Shown: positions 1 to 6,959 of the stretch, piece after piece
Position numbering within the stretch: the first letter of the stretch is position 1
Layout of the letters: every line of letters begins with the position of its first letter
The notes under the pieces: model-generated
The model's database searches: none
The model's input: only the letters and a program-made list of their open reading frames with translations
Told to the model about the DNA's origin: nothing
Source of the DNA: CAYSAA01 sp964428905
GTDB taxonomy: Bacteria > Atribacterota > Phoenicimicrobiia > Phoenicimicrobiales > Stramentimicrobiaceae
DNA: 34,381 bases
Assembly (NCBI GenBank): GCA_964428905.1
Contig: CAYSAA010000168.1
Location: forward strand, 1-34,381
Reading direction: 5' to 3'
Translations under genes and position numbers: made by a program

Positions 1-330
1 AATACCTCTGGCTGAATCAATATAAATAAAATCAACGTCCCTTAATCCTGTAAAGGTGTTTTTAAATAAAGGCAGAATGATTCGCAAAATAATAGCAAAA
101 ATAGCCGGTTTGAAACCAATACCCAATAAAGGGACCACAATTGCCACCACAGCAAAACTGGGAATGGCTTGAATCAGATTGGCAAAAACCAATAAAATAG
201 AAGCCAGGTAGCGATTATAAAGGGATATAACAGCCAGAGGAACGGCAATAACAATAGAAACTAAAAGTGCACTATAGGCTAAAAAAAGATGTTCGCCAAC
301 AGCATTTAATATAATAGCATAATTAATCAT
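1..330 (-). CDS. Osmoprotectant ABC transporter permease, partial (second permease of the operon)
   Basis: Reading the minus strand from the ATG at 330-328 gives an open frame of 110 codons that runs off the window edge. The translation begins MINYAIILNAVGEHLFLAYS and is hydrophobic, with several membrane segments. It contains the phrase LLGIGFKPAIFAIILRIILP, which closely matches LLVILMPFFGIGFKPTLIAS in the neighbouring permease, and it is cut just after DSARG, the start of the EAA loop that contacts the ATPase. The ATG overlaps the stop of the upstream permease by 8 bases, so the two are translationally coupled. OpuC/Osm systems usually have two permeases, which fits. The C-terminal half lies outside the window. 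The family call is firm; the substrate (betaine, carnitine, choline or another) cannot be told. Confidence 0.85.
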   Translation of the reverse strand, partial: MINYAIILNAVGEHLFLAYSALLVSIVIAVPLAVISLYNRYLASILLVFANLIQAIPSFAVVAIVVPLLGIGFKPAIFAIILRIILPLFKNTFTGLRDVDFIYIDSARGI

Positions 331-949
331 ATCCATACCTTCGATTTAACGTTCTTTCTATCCAACTACCGATAGAATCAACCAGGACTGCCAGAATGCC
401 AATCCATATTCCGGTAACAAGAATAATATCTTTATCATACAAGTGAATTCCGGTTTGAATAGGACCGCCTAATCCACCGGCTGCAATTAATCCTCCCAGG
501 GTTACTACTCCCATGGTAAAGACAATGGCAATTCGGATGCCCGCAGCAATCATGGGCAGCGCTAGAGGGATTCTAATATGTATTAGAATTTCTCTTTCTG
601 CCAAACCCATTGCCCGGGCACTTTCCAGATATTGTTCATCTACCTGGGTTAATCCGACATAGGTATTTCTGGCTACCGGCAAGATAGAATAGAGAATAGA
701 GGCTATCAAGGTTGGTTTGAAACCGATACCAAAAAAGGGCATCAATATAACCAGTAAAACTAATTCCGGTATGGTTTCAATTACGTTAAGTATATTTAAA
801 ACAATATCCGATAAATTCTTTTTATTATAGAGGAAGACGCCGATAGCTACACCTATAGCGATAATAATCAGCAAAGCAATAAAAACCATAGAGAGGTGTT
901 CTATGGTCTTAATACCCAATTGCTGCGTTTTCCAAACATATGCTATCAT
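323..949 (-). CDS. Osmoprotectant ABC transporter permease (OpuCB/OsmW type)
   Basis: Integral membrane subunit of a glycine betaine/carnitine/choline-type importer, 208 aa, the usual length for this family. It shows about five to six hydrophobic segments. The EAA loop (ESARAMGLAEREILIHIRIP, about residues 110-130) is the coupling helix that docks on the ATPase. It begins 1 base after the stop of the CBS-containing ATPase and overlaps the next permease by 8 bases, so it lies in the middle of a four-gene operon read leftward: binding protein, ATPase, permease, permease. Sequence family and gene order support the call; the exact solute is inference. Confidence 0.9.
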   Translation of the reverse strand: MIAYVWKTQQLGIKTIEHLSMVFIALLIIIAIGVAIGVFLYNKKNLSDIVLNILNVIETIPELVLLVILMPFFGIGFKPTLIASILYSILPVARNTYVGLTQVDEQYLESARAMGLAEREILIHIRIPLALPMIAAGIRIAIVFTMGVVTLGGLIAAGGLGGPIQTGIHLYDKDIILVTGIWIGILAVLVDSIGSWIERTLNRRYGYD

Positions 950-950
950 A

Positions 951-2072
951 TTAAATCAACCTTGTTAAAAGCTCATCAGCCAGGAGAATGCCTTTTGGTT
1001 CATTTTCCATTACAATACCAATAAAATTATTATTGTTTTTCATAATATCCATTGCATCAGCCACTGAATCACCCGGTTTAAATACTGGTACTTCTGAAGA
1101 TAATTTACTCAATTTTTTATCCGGGTTAGCATATAACTGGTTTAACTTAATTGTTCCGATATATTGAGAATTATCTAAAACAACGCCAAATTCAATTGTT
1201 TCAAGATTCATTTCCCGGATGGCTGATTGGGCGGTTTGATTTGCCTGAAAAATATATTTTTTTTCCAGAGGGAGCATAAGATCATATATTGTTAAATTAT
1301 CCAGATGTCTAAATTTCTTCTTGGAGTCTACGATATCAGAAATGAAATCATCTGCCGGGTTAACCAATAATTCATTTTTCCTGGCCAGTTGAATAAGTTT
1401 TCCGTTTTTTAGGACGGCAATCCGGTCACCAAGTCGAAAAGCCTCTTCAATATCATGGGTAACAAAAATGATGGTCCTTTGCAGTTTTTCTTTGATATGG
1501 ATAAATTCTTCCTGCAGCTGTTTTCTTAAAATTGGATCCAGTGCTCCAAAGGGTTCATCCATCAACAATAAAGGTGAATTCATAACCATTGCCCGTGCCA
1601 ATCCGATGCGTTGTTGTTGTCCTCCGCTTAATTCCTTCGGTCGACGGTTGATGAATTGATCAGGTGAAAGTGAAACCAGCTCCAATAATTCTTTTACCCT
1701 CCCGGTGATTTTTTTTTCACTCCAACCTTCCAGTTTGGGGACCAGTCCAATATTTTCTTTGACTGTCATATGTGGAAACAGGCCGATTTGTTGAATCACA
1801 TAGCCGATATTTTTTCGAAGTTGCACCGGTTCAAAATCCAGGACATCTCTATTATTAATTAATATTTTTCCTTCATCGATTTCTACTAACCGATTAATCA
1901 TACGAAGAAGGGTGGTTTTCCCACACCCGCTGGGTCCTAAAAGAATCAACAGCTCTCCACCCTGAATATCCAGGGATACCTCTTGTACGGCAACAATAGA
2001 ACCATATTTTTTGGTTACATTGTCAATTTTGATTTCTGTAATCTTTTCAAAAAATCTATGAGAAGAAGTCAT
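951..2072 (-). CDS. Osmoprotectant ABC transporter ATPase with C-terminal CBS pair (OpuCA/OsmV type)
   Basis: ATP-binding subunit of the quaternary-amine uptake transporter, 373 aa. Visible motifs are Walker A GPSGCGKTT (about residues 46-54), Q-loop in VIQQIGLFPHM, signature LSGGQQQR (about 148-155), Walker B LLLMDEPFGALDP and switch His in IIFVTHDIEEA. The last ~120 residues form a CBS (Bateman) region: IYDLMLPLEKKYIF starts CBS1, and VPVFKPGDSVADAMDIM with FIGIVMENEPKGILL makes CBS2. In OpuA-type transporters CBS domains gate activity by ionic strength or cyclic-di-AMP; whether that holds here is not shown. It lies 26 bases after the binding-protein gene and 1 base before the first permease. 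Confidence 0.92.
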   Translation of the reverse strand: MTSSHRFFEKITEIKIDNVTKKYGSIVAVQEVSLDIQGGELLILLGPSGCGKTTLLRMINRLVEIDEGKILINNRDVLDFEPVQLRKNIGYVIQQIGLFPHMTVKENIGLVPKLEGWSEKKITGRVKELLELVSLSPDQFINRRPKELSGGQQQRIGLARAMVMNSPLLLMDEPFGALDPILRKQLQEEFIHIKEKLQRTIIFVTHDIEEAFRLGDRIAVLKNGKLIQLARKNELLVNPADDFISDIVDSKKKFRHLDNLTIYDLMLPLEKKYIFQANQTAQSAIREMNLETIEFGVVLDNSQYIGTIKLNQLYANPDKKLSKLSSEVPVFKPGDSVADAMDIMKNNNNFIGIVMENEPKGILLADELLTRLI

Positions 2073-2098
2073 CTGATTCCTTTTTAATCAAGATTTGA

Positions 2099-3001
2099 TT
2101 ACTTGATAAGGCCTTGTTCTAGTAGATAATCTCGAGCGATATCGGCTGCCTCTTTTTTATCAATATCATAAAATTTATTCAGATGGCGCATGGTTTCCGT
2201 GTCAATCCGGTCTTCTAAGATCTTAAAAATACGCATAAGTTCTTCATTTTCAGCAAATTCTTTTCTTACCAGGATAATTGCATTATAAGGTGGCAGGGCG
2301 CCCAGGTTATCTTCTACAATAGCAAGATCATAAAGATCAACTCTGGCATCTGTGGTATAAGCACCGATAGCATCAACTTGATTATTTTTAATTGCTTCAT
2401 ACATCAAGGTGGGTTGCATTTGCCTGACCCTGCCAAAGGTAAAACCATAGATTTTATCAATCTGAGGAAGGCCATCAGGACGGGAAGCAAATTCGGGGTC
2501 AGTTGCCAGACTTAGATTAGAGGCATAAGGTTCTAAATCACTCATTACGGTAATGTTTTGTTCCTCCACCCAATCCTTATTCAAAGCAATGGCATAATCA
2601 TTTCTAAATCCGATTCGGGCGGCAATAGCGATATCATCCTGTTCCATTAGTTGTTCTTCGACTTGTTGATAGACCTGGTCAACATTCCATAATTCCAGCG
2701 GTGGTAATTTTAAAATAACATTATAAGCGGTTCCGGTGTATTCAATATAGGCATCAATATTTTCTTGTTTCAGTGCCTCATAGTTGATCATGGTGCCCCC
2801 AAGACTTTCTTTGACTTCAGTCTGAAATCCGTTTTCTTCAAAAAGATGAGCGATTATATGAGCAAGGATGTATTGTTCATTAAACAACTTGGAACCAAAA
2901 ACAACTTTTTTCGGTTTACTTATTTGCATAATATAGAATGCAGCAACAATAGCAACAATAATGATAACTGAGAAGATAATCCATTTTGTTGATCTTTTCA
3001 T
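2099..3001 (-). CDS. Osmoprotectant ABC transporter substrate-binding protein (OpuCC/OsmF type)
   Basis: Extracytoplasmic solute-binding protein, 300 aa, first gene of the operon. Residues 1-28 are a basic start plus a single strongly hydrophobic helix (IIFSVIIIVAIVAAFYIM) with no lipobox cysteine and no clear Ala-X-Ala cleavage site, so it may be an uncleaved membrane anchor. The mature part starts KKVVFGSKLFNEQYILAHII and contains VKESLGGTMINYEALKQ and IDAYIEYTGTAY, phrases typical of the OpuAC/OsmF family that binds quaternary amines through aromatic residues. A GGAGG Shine-Dalgarno precedes the ATG, and a near-consensus promoter lies about 65 bases upstream. The family is clear, the ligand is not. 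Confidence 0.9.
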   Translation of the reverse strand: MKRSTKWIIFSVIIIVAIVAAFYIMQISKPKKVVFGSKLFNEQYILAHIIAHLFEENGFQTEVKESLGGTMINYEALKQENIDAYIEYTGTAYNVILKLPPLELWNVDQVYQQVEEQLMEQDDIAIAARIGFRNDYAIALNKDWVEEQNITVMSDLEPYASNLSLATDPEFASRPDGLPQIDKIYGFTFGRVRQMQPTLMYEAIKNNQVDAIGAYTTDARVDLYDLAIVEDNLGALPPYNAIILVRKEFAENEELMRIFKILEDRIDTETMRHLNKFYDIDKKEAADIARDYLLEQGLIK

Positions 3002-3026
3002 TTTTTTCCTCCATTTATTAACTTCA

Positions 3027-3044
3027 CCAGATGATTTAATCTGG
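3027..3044. promoter_or_regulatory. Inverted repeat in the 5' leader of the osmoprotectant operon
   Basis: The bases CCAGAT-GATTTA-ATCTGG form a 6-bp perfect inverted repeat with a 6-base spacer, between the predicted start of transcription (around 3058, minus strand) and the start codon at 3001. The place suits an operator for a local repressor or a small 5'-leader hairpin. No regulator gene is next to it in this window. Confidence 0.35.
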
Positions 3045-3064
3045 CCAAGTATTTATAACTTTAT

Positions 3065-3092
3065 ATTATACAAGATACCGGTAAAAATGCAA
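3065..3092 (-). promoter_or_regulatory. Promoter of the osmoprotectant ABC operon
   Basis: On the minus strand, TTGCAT (3092-3087) and a perfect TATAAT (3070-3065) are separated by 16 bases, about 65 bases upstream of the binding-protein ATG. This is a good vegetative-type promoter and explains the separate transcription of this operon from the metal-transport operon upstream. Confidence 0.6.
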
Positions 3093-3120
3093 AAAACCCT
3101 TTCTTTACCTATAAAAGAAA
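3091..3120 (-). terminator. Weak candidate terminator after the metal ABC operon
   Basis: On the minus strand after the permease stop at 3161 there is TTTCTTT (3120-3114), a 7-base loop, AAAGAAA (3106-3100), then GGG and a run of six T (3096-3091). The stem is all A/T except for its single G/C pair, so termination may be leaky. The element overlaps the -35 region of the next operon's promoter. Confidence 0.3.
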
Positions 3121-3160
3121 CACCTTTTTAAGCCACTTGCTATGCGGGTGCGGTACCTAT

Positions 3161-3982
3161 TTATCCTTTTTTTCTCTTGGGAGAAAGGACTACTGATATA
3201 CCGAAACCAATGGAGGAAATAATAGCAATAGAGGAGCCCACCGGAAAATCCAGCAGGAATGAGAGGACAATTCCTCCCAGCGAGAATAATATACCAAATA
3301 GTGGAGAGAAGATTAGTATTTTTTTAAAATCATAAAAAAACTGGTAAGCAGAAGATGCGGGATTAACAATTAGGGCAAAAATCAGCAATCCCCCCACCAA
3401 TTTAATAGAAAAAGCTACAGTAATACCGGTAAGAAAAAGAATAAGGTAATAAAATGGCTTGGTAGAAATTCCGGATGCTTCAGCCATTTTCCGGTTAAAC
3501 ATGATAGCATGAAATTCTTTAAAAAACAGGATAATAACCAGCAGGATACTAAAGGTAAGAATAGATAGGCGCAGGACATCAATATAGGTAATACCCAAAA
3601 TGCTTCCCCAGAGAATGCTCATAGCAGTACTGCTCATGGCTGAGTCTGGAATAAAATTGAGAAAAGTTAACCCCAAGGCCATGGTGAGAGAAAACAATAT
3701 TCCCAGAATAATTTCCGGCTGTAATCTGGATTTGTCAGTCAATGGTCCTAAGATAACGGCTACCAGAATAGAGAAAGCTAGGGCAAACCACAGTGGTGGT
3801 AAGGAAAGTGCCAGACCCAGGGCGGATCCGGCAAAAGCTGCATGAGACATACAGAAACCAAGCGAAGTCAGTTTCATTCTGACTATAAAAGTTCCGATAA
3901 GAGAACAGACCGCACCGGCAAGGCAGGTACCCAGTAGGGTAATGATAATTGTTTTTAACGGAAGAATGCTAAAAATAGACAT
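3161..3982 (-). CDS. Metal ABC transporter permease (ZnuB/MntB/TroC type)
   Basis: Membrane subunit of a divalent metal importer, 273 aa, typical for the ABC-3 permease family. It has seven to eight hydrophobic segments and the family phrases LGFCMSHAAFAGSALGLAL (about residues 42-60; the His sits in the helix that lines the path), LKLVGGLLIFALIVNPA-like text (KLVGGLLIFALIVNPASSAY) and SIGFGISVVLSPKRKKG at the C-terminus. It follows the ATPase gene by 7 bases and is the last gene of the znuA-fmdE-znuC-znuB-like operon. Zn, Mn or Fe cannot be told apart from this subunit. Confidence 0.9.
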   Translation of the reverse strand: MSIFSILPLKTIIITLLGTCLAGAVCSLIGTFIVRMKLTSLGFCMSHAAFAGSALGLALSLPPLWFALAFSILVAVILGPLTDKSRLQPEIILGILFSLTMALGLTFLNFIPDSAMSSTAMSILWGSILGITYIDVLRLSILTFSILLVIILFFKEFHAIMFNRKMAEASGISTKPFYYLILFLTGITVAFSIKLVGGLLIFALIVNPASSAYQFFYDFKKILIFSPLFGILFSLGGIVLSFLLDFPVGSSIAIISSIGFGISVVLSPKRKKG

Positions 3983-3989
3983 ATAAGAG

Positions 3990-4724
3990 TTACCTTAATG
4001 GAGCTTCTAAAAGGTCTTCGGTCAATACCTTTTCTGGAATATCATCTTTCACGACTCTGCCATCTTCCAAATGAATGATACGATTACAACGTTCGGGTAA
4101 TGAATTGAGATCATGAATGACCATCAAGGTAGTCCAATGATTTTCATCATGGGCATTAGTGATTTGACGGGCAGCTTTATAGGTAGCACGATAATCCAGA
4201 TTACTGAAGGGCTCATCAAGAAAAAGAATGCTTGGTTTTTTGGCCAGTACCCTGGCCAGCATAACTTTTTGCAATTGTCCCCCGGAGAGTTTACCAATAG
4301 GGCGGTATTTCAGTTCTTCAATTCCCAATAATTTCAAGCTTTCATCCACCAGGAGATGATCATTGTGAGATATTTTTTTCAGCAGGCCGATTTGACCATA
4401 ACGCCCCATAAGTATAATGTCTTTGACTAAAAAAGGAGATAGGGAATCAACCGTAAATTCTTGTGGTACATATCCAATCTGTTTTCTCAGAAAAATGCCT
4501 CTTTCTCTGATATCTTTACCCAGGATACGAATTTGTCCCTGGGTATGAGGTAATAACCCGTTTAAGCTTTCCAGCAGAGTGGTTTTACCAGCTCCATTAG
4601 GCCCTATAATGCAGACAAACTCTCCCTGATTAATCGAAAAAGTGATATTAAGGAGAGAAGGGACTTTTTCTCCTTCATAGATAGTGCTTACATTATTCAT
4701 CTCAATTATTTTGATTTGATTCAT
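3990..4724 (-). CDS. Metal ABC transporter ATPase (ZnuC/MntB type)
   Basis: Cytoplasmic ATPase of the metal importer. Walker A is GPNGAGKTT, the Q-loop reads IGYVPQEF, the signature is LSGGQLQKVMLARVLA, Walker B is SILFLDEPFSNLD, and the switch His is in LMVIHDLNSLPERC. I choose the ATG at 4724 (MNQIKIIEMNN, 244 aa), which follows an AGGAG about 14 bases upstream. An in-frame ATG at 4745 adds MRSTRNK but has no good ribosome site. Either start lies inside the end of the FmdE-like gene (overlap 23 or 44 bases), so the two are translationally coupled. The VIHDLNSLPERCNRIIHLEDGRVV ending resembles the metal-type ATPase family. Confidence 0.9.
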   Translation of the reverse strand: MNQIKIIEMNNVSTIYEGEKVPSLLNITFSINQGEFVCIIGPNGAGKTTLLESLNGLLPHTQGQIRILGKDIRERGIFLRKQIGYVPQEFTVDSLSPFLVKDIILMGRYGQIGLLKKISHNDHLLVDESLKLLGIEELKYRPIGKLSGGQLQKVMLARVLAKKPSILFLDEPFSNLDYRATYKAARQITNAHDENHWTTLMVIHDLNSLPERCNRIIHLEDGRVVKDDIPEKVLTEDLLEAPLR

Positions 4725-5163
4725 CTTGTTTCTCGTACTCCTCATAATCGAACAACTCTATATCAGTCATATTCAGCATCTGCTGTCCCAGATCTTCACA
4801 GGTCTTTTTTTTAAAGTCCAGTAATTTGTGTATTTCCGGTTTTAAGGTAATCAGAAGCGTTTTATGGGTGGTTTTAAAAAAGGCACGGATAATATCAGGA
4901 TTGTCTTTGACCTTGATATTCCCTTTTCCCATGGTACAACCTGTAGATACCTGCAATCCGTCCACCAAACAGGAAACAGGCGTGTGATAGTTCAGCTCAG
5001 CTTCGGTAGAAAGATCAAAGTAACCTCTAACTCCCAATATATCTAAAGCCAGTAAACCCATTTTGATACCAAGATTAAGATAGGGACCAGCATGACCATG
5101 TAGTTTAATCCCACGCTCGACCATATTATTTAAATCATTACGGTCAACAGTTAGTTTAATCAT
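4702..5163 (-). CDS. FmdE-like protein encoded inside the metal ABC operon
   Basis: A 153-aa soluble protein of the FmdE family (named after formylmethanofuran dehydrogenase subunit E, although most members are not part of that enzyme). The N-terminal half shows GHAGPYLNLGIKMGLLALD; the middle shows NYHTPVSCLVDGLQ and STGCTMGKGNIKV, with the conserved Cys of TGCT-GKGN. Conserved Cys and His in this family are likely metal ligands. It starts 4 bases after the binding-protein stop and overlaps the ATPase gene. Position suggests a metal chaperone, sensor or metal-linked enzyme for the imported ion, which is inference. The C-terminus is acidic and polar (DYEEYEKQDESNQNN). No formylmethanofuran pathway gene is seen here. 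Confidence 0.75.
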   Translation of the reverse strand: MIKLTVDRNDLNNMVERGIKLHGHAGPYLNLGIKMGLLALDILGVRGYFDLSTEAELNYHTPVSCLVDGLQVSTGCTMGKGNIKVKDNPDIIRAFFKTTHKTLLITLKPEIHKLLDFKKKTCEDLGQQMLNMTDIELFDYEEYEKQDESNQNN

Positions 5164-5167
5164 TGTA

Positions 5168-6001
5168 CTACTTTACTTCTATTGTGTTAAATAATTGCTC
5201 TGCATTATAGGAAAGCATTGCTGCTAAACTTTCCGTTTGTGGGATAAGGCCAGGGAAATTGGTTAAAATAGCCTGGGTTGAGTTCAAGTCTGAGGCCAAC
5301 TTTGCTCCAAAATCTGTACCACTTTGCAAATTGTCAACAATAAGATCAACTTTTTCTCTTTTACCGATTAATAGAAGTTCGAGAAATTGTTTGGTAGAAA
5401 TAGTTTCCGGTGAAGGATAAGTAGTAACTATATCAAAACCCAGCCATTCAACAAAAGAGGCCTGGTGGAAACTTGCAATTACTTTGAATTGGCTGACATT
5501 TAATTGGTCAGCTTTGGATTTCATCACATCTGCATCCCGTTTAATGCTTTTGATAAAGTTTTGGGCATTGAGATGAAATTGCGGCTCATTTTCAGGGAAT
5601 TGCTTGCTGAGTGCATCAGAAATTTGATTAATTTTTTCCATTGCACTTGCTGGTGTATTCCATGGCCCTGCCAGGACTAATCGTTCTATATTTGTATTAT
5701 CTGCAGAAGTAAGAAGATTTTCAATCCATGGTTCAAAATTATGAGAAATCAAAATTTTTGCTTCTCTGACCGCTTGAATCTGAGAAGGTTTAATATCAAA
5801 ATGAGCAGGACACATACCTGCTGGGGCAATGGTAGTGACCGTAATGAATTCCTGCCCTATTTCTTCGGTCAGATGGGTGAGAATTGAGGTGGTGCAGACT
5901 ACAGGCTGTTGATTATCTGCACTCTCAGATAAACCAATCAATGGATTTAGAATGGCTAATACCATGATGCCAAATATAATAATTACACTCCGATGTCTCA
6001 T
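5168..6001 (-). CDS. Metal ABC transporter substrate-binding protein (ZnuA/TroA superfamily)
   Basis: Periplasmic metal-binding protein, 277 aa, first gene of the operon. Residues 1-27 form a signal peptide (IIIFGIMVLAILNPLIGLSES) with a signal-peptidase-I-like end and no lipobox Cys. The mature part starts QPVVCTTSILTHLTEEIG. Candidate metal ligands are His in CPAHFDIKPSQ, His in ISHNFEPWIENLL, His in ASFHQASFVEWLGF and an acidic residue in DLIVDNLQSG, the usual four positions of this fold. There is no long His-rich loop, which is often seen in zinc-specific ZnuA proteins, so Mn or Fe stays possible. A GGAGGAG ribosome site precedes the ATG, and an A/T palindrome lies in the promoter region. 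Confidence 0.85.
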   Translation of the reverse strand: MRHRSVIIIFGIMVLAILNPLIGLSESADNQQPVVCTTSILTHLTEEIGQEFITVTTIAPAGMCPAHFDIKPSQIQAVREAKILISHNFEPWIENLLTSADNTNIERLVLAGPWNTPASAMEKINQISDALSKQFPENEPQFHLNAQNFIKSIKRDADVMKSKADQLNVSQFKVIASFHQASFVEWLGFDIVTTYPSPETISTKQFLELLLIGKREKVDLIVDNLQSGTDFGAKLASDLNSTQAILTNFPGLIPQTESLAAMLSYNAEQLFNTIEVK

Positions 6002-6025
6002 TTTTTTTCTCCTCCAAAAATATTG

Positions 6026-6050
6026 TGTTACAATTATATAATTAATAACA
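6026..6050. promoter_or_regulatory. Palindrome in the metal-operon promoter region (candidate metalloregulator box)
   Basis: TGTTA (6026-6030) and TAACA (6046-6050) flank a perfect 12-bp palindrome AATTATATAATT (6032-6043). The centre contains TATAAT on the minus strand (6038-6033), and TTGTAA (6059-6054) lies 15 bases upstream, so the palindrome would cover the -10 region of the operon that starts at 6001. This is where a Fur-, Zur- or MntR-type repressor would be expected. A/T palindromes arise easily in such DNA, so the call is tentative. Confidence 0.4.
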
Positions 6051-6185
6051 CTATTACAATATAATTAGATACTATCATAAAATAGATAAATGTCAAACTT
6101 TAATTGAGTTGTTTTATATTTCATTCCCTGAATCAATTCTCCCATATTTGGTTTTTTCTTAGTCAATAAAAACATGAAATGATAG

Positions 6186-6214
6186 TTGCAATCGTAAATT
6201 GATTGTAATAAAAT
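6186..6214 (+). promoter_or_regulatory. Promoter of the 180-aa unknown gene
   Basis: TTGCAA (6186-6191) and TAAAAT (6209-6214) are separated by 17 bases. The predicted transcript start falls at about 6221, directly at the 25-nt palindrome and some 50 bases before the start codon. Confidence 0.5.
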
Positions 6215-6221
6215 AAAAACA

Positions 6222-6246
6222 GTTTGGTCTATTAAATAGACTAAAC
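6222..6246. promoter_or_regulatory. 25-nt palindrome at the transcription start (operator or 5' hairpin)
   Basis: GTTTGGTCTATT and AATAGACTAAAC are 12-base arms around one central A, pairing at every position but one (a G against a T, still a wobble pair in RNA). It begins at the predicted +1 of the promoter at 6186-6214 and ends about 18 bases before the ribosome site. It could be a repressor operator for the downstream gene or a stabilising 5' hairpin. Confidence 0.5.
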
Positions 6247-6273
6247 AACTCTATTATGGGTATAGGACACAAA

Positions 6274-6816
6274 ATGAAACCTTTATTAAAACAATATCTG
6301 GAGGAATTAGCAACAAGATATCACGTCCATTATAATGTAGAGACCAATAAGGTTATTGCTGAAAAGCAATTAGATATCTACGCAATTTCCATCATTAAAC
6401 ATTTTCGCAACGTCCTTACTAAGAAAATTCAATTTGATCAATATCATGAAAGAGAAATGATTCTGGTTAAAGGATTTGATCAATTTGTACAAAACGAGGA
6501 TACAAAAGATTTTTCTCAATTCCTGATCAGTGTTGCCAGAGAATTGGTTGTTCCTTCTTTCGATGTAATGTCTCACACAATAAATGGCATTATTGTTTCT
6601 TCTCAGGGATTTTCAGGGGAGGCTATGGAAACCGCCCAAAAATTTCGATATGCGAAAACATTCTATTTGGGAATTAAAGGCTGGTGTGACATTCGTTTGT
6701 TGCTTATTGATATTAAAAATAATCATGTTTATTGTAATGCCAAGGGAAAAGAAGTGTCATCAGTTTATAATTTTAAAAAGAAAACAGAAAAGGAGGTGAT
6801 AGGGAAAAACCAATGA
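6274..6816 (+). CDS. Hypothetical protein, 180 aa
   Basis: I do not recognise this protein. The ATG at 6274 is chosen because AGGA lies 7 bases before it; an ATG at 6256 is in frame but has no ribosome site. The product is soluble, charged and without a signal peptide or membrane segment. The N-terminal ~90 residues look helical and rich in charged pairs (KPLLKQYLEELATRY, IIKHFRNVLTKKIQFDQYHERE). The second half has beta-like stretches (TINGIIVSSQGFSGEAMETA, TFYLGIKGWCDIRLLLIDIK) and ends in a lysine-rich tail. It is monocistronic behind its own promoter and palindrome, between divergent metal-transport genes and cstA. Just after it, AGGAGGTGAT serves a 6-codon frame only. Confidence 0.7.
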   Translation: MKPLLKQYLEELATRYHVHYNVETNKVIAEKQLDIYAISIIKHFRNVLTKKIQFDQYHEREMILVKGFDQFVQNEDTKDFSQFLISVARELVVPSFDVMSHTINGIIVSSQGFSGEAMETAQKFRYAKTFYLGIKGWCDIRLLLIDIKNNHVYCNAKGKEVSSVYNFKKKTEKEVIGKNQ

Positions 6817-6903
6817 GTCAGGGATTGAAATAATATGGTATTGAGTTGCCGGATAATATTTTCTATCCATGCTTCAATTTTTTTTCTTAAAAGTACTATG
6901 TCA

Positions 6904-6931
6904 TTGTTACACTTAATTTATTTTTTATACT
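6904..6931 (+). promoter_or_regulatory. Promoter of cstA
   Basis: TTGTTA (6904-6909) and TATACT (6926-6931) are 16 bases apart, placing the transcript start near 6938 with a short leader that contains the strong AAGAGGAGG ribosome site for the ATG at 6960. Confidence 0.5.
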
Positions 6932-6959
6932 TTTTATTATAAGAGGAGGTTTTGTTTTT

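Noticed and set aside
6813..6833. 6-codon frame after a strong AGGAGGTGAT
   Set aside because: Too short to be called a gene (MSQGLK); the purine-rich run is probably chance or the relic of a lost gene.
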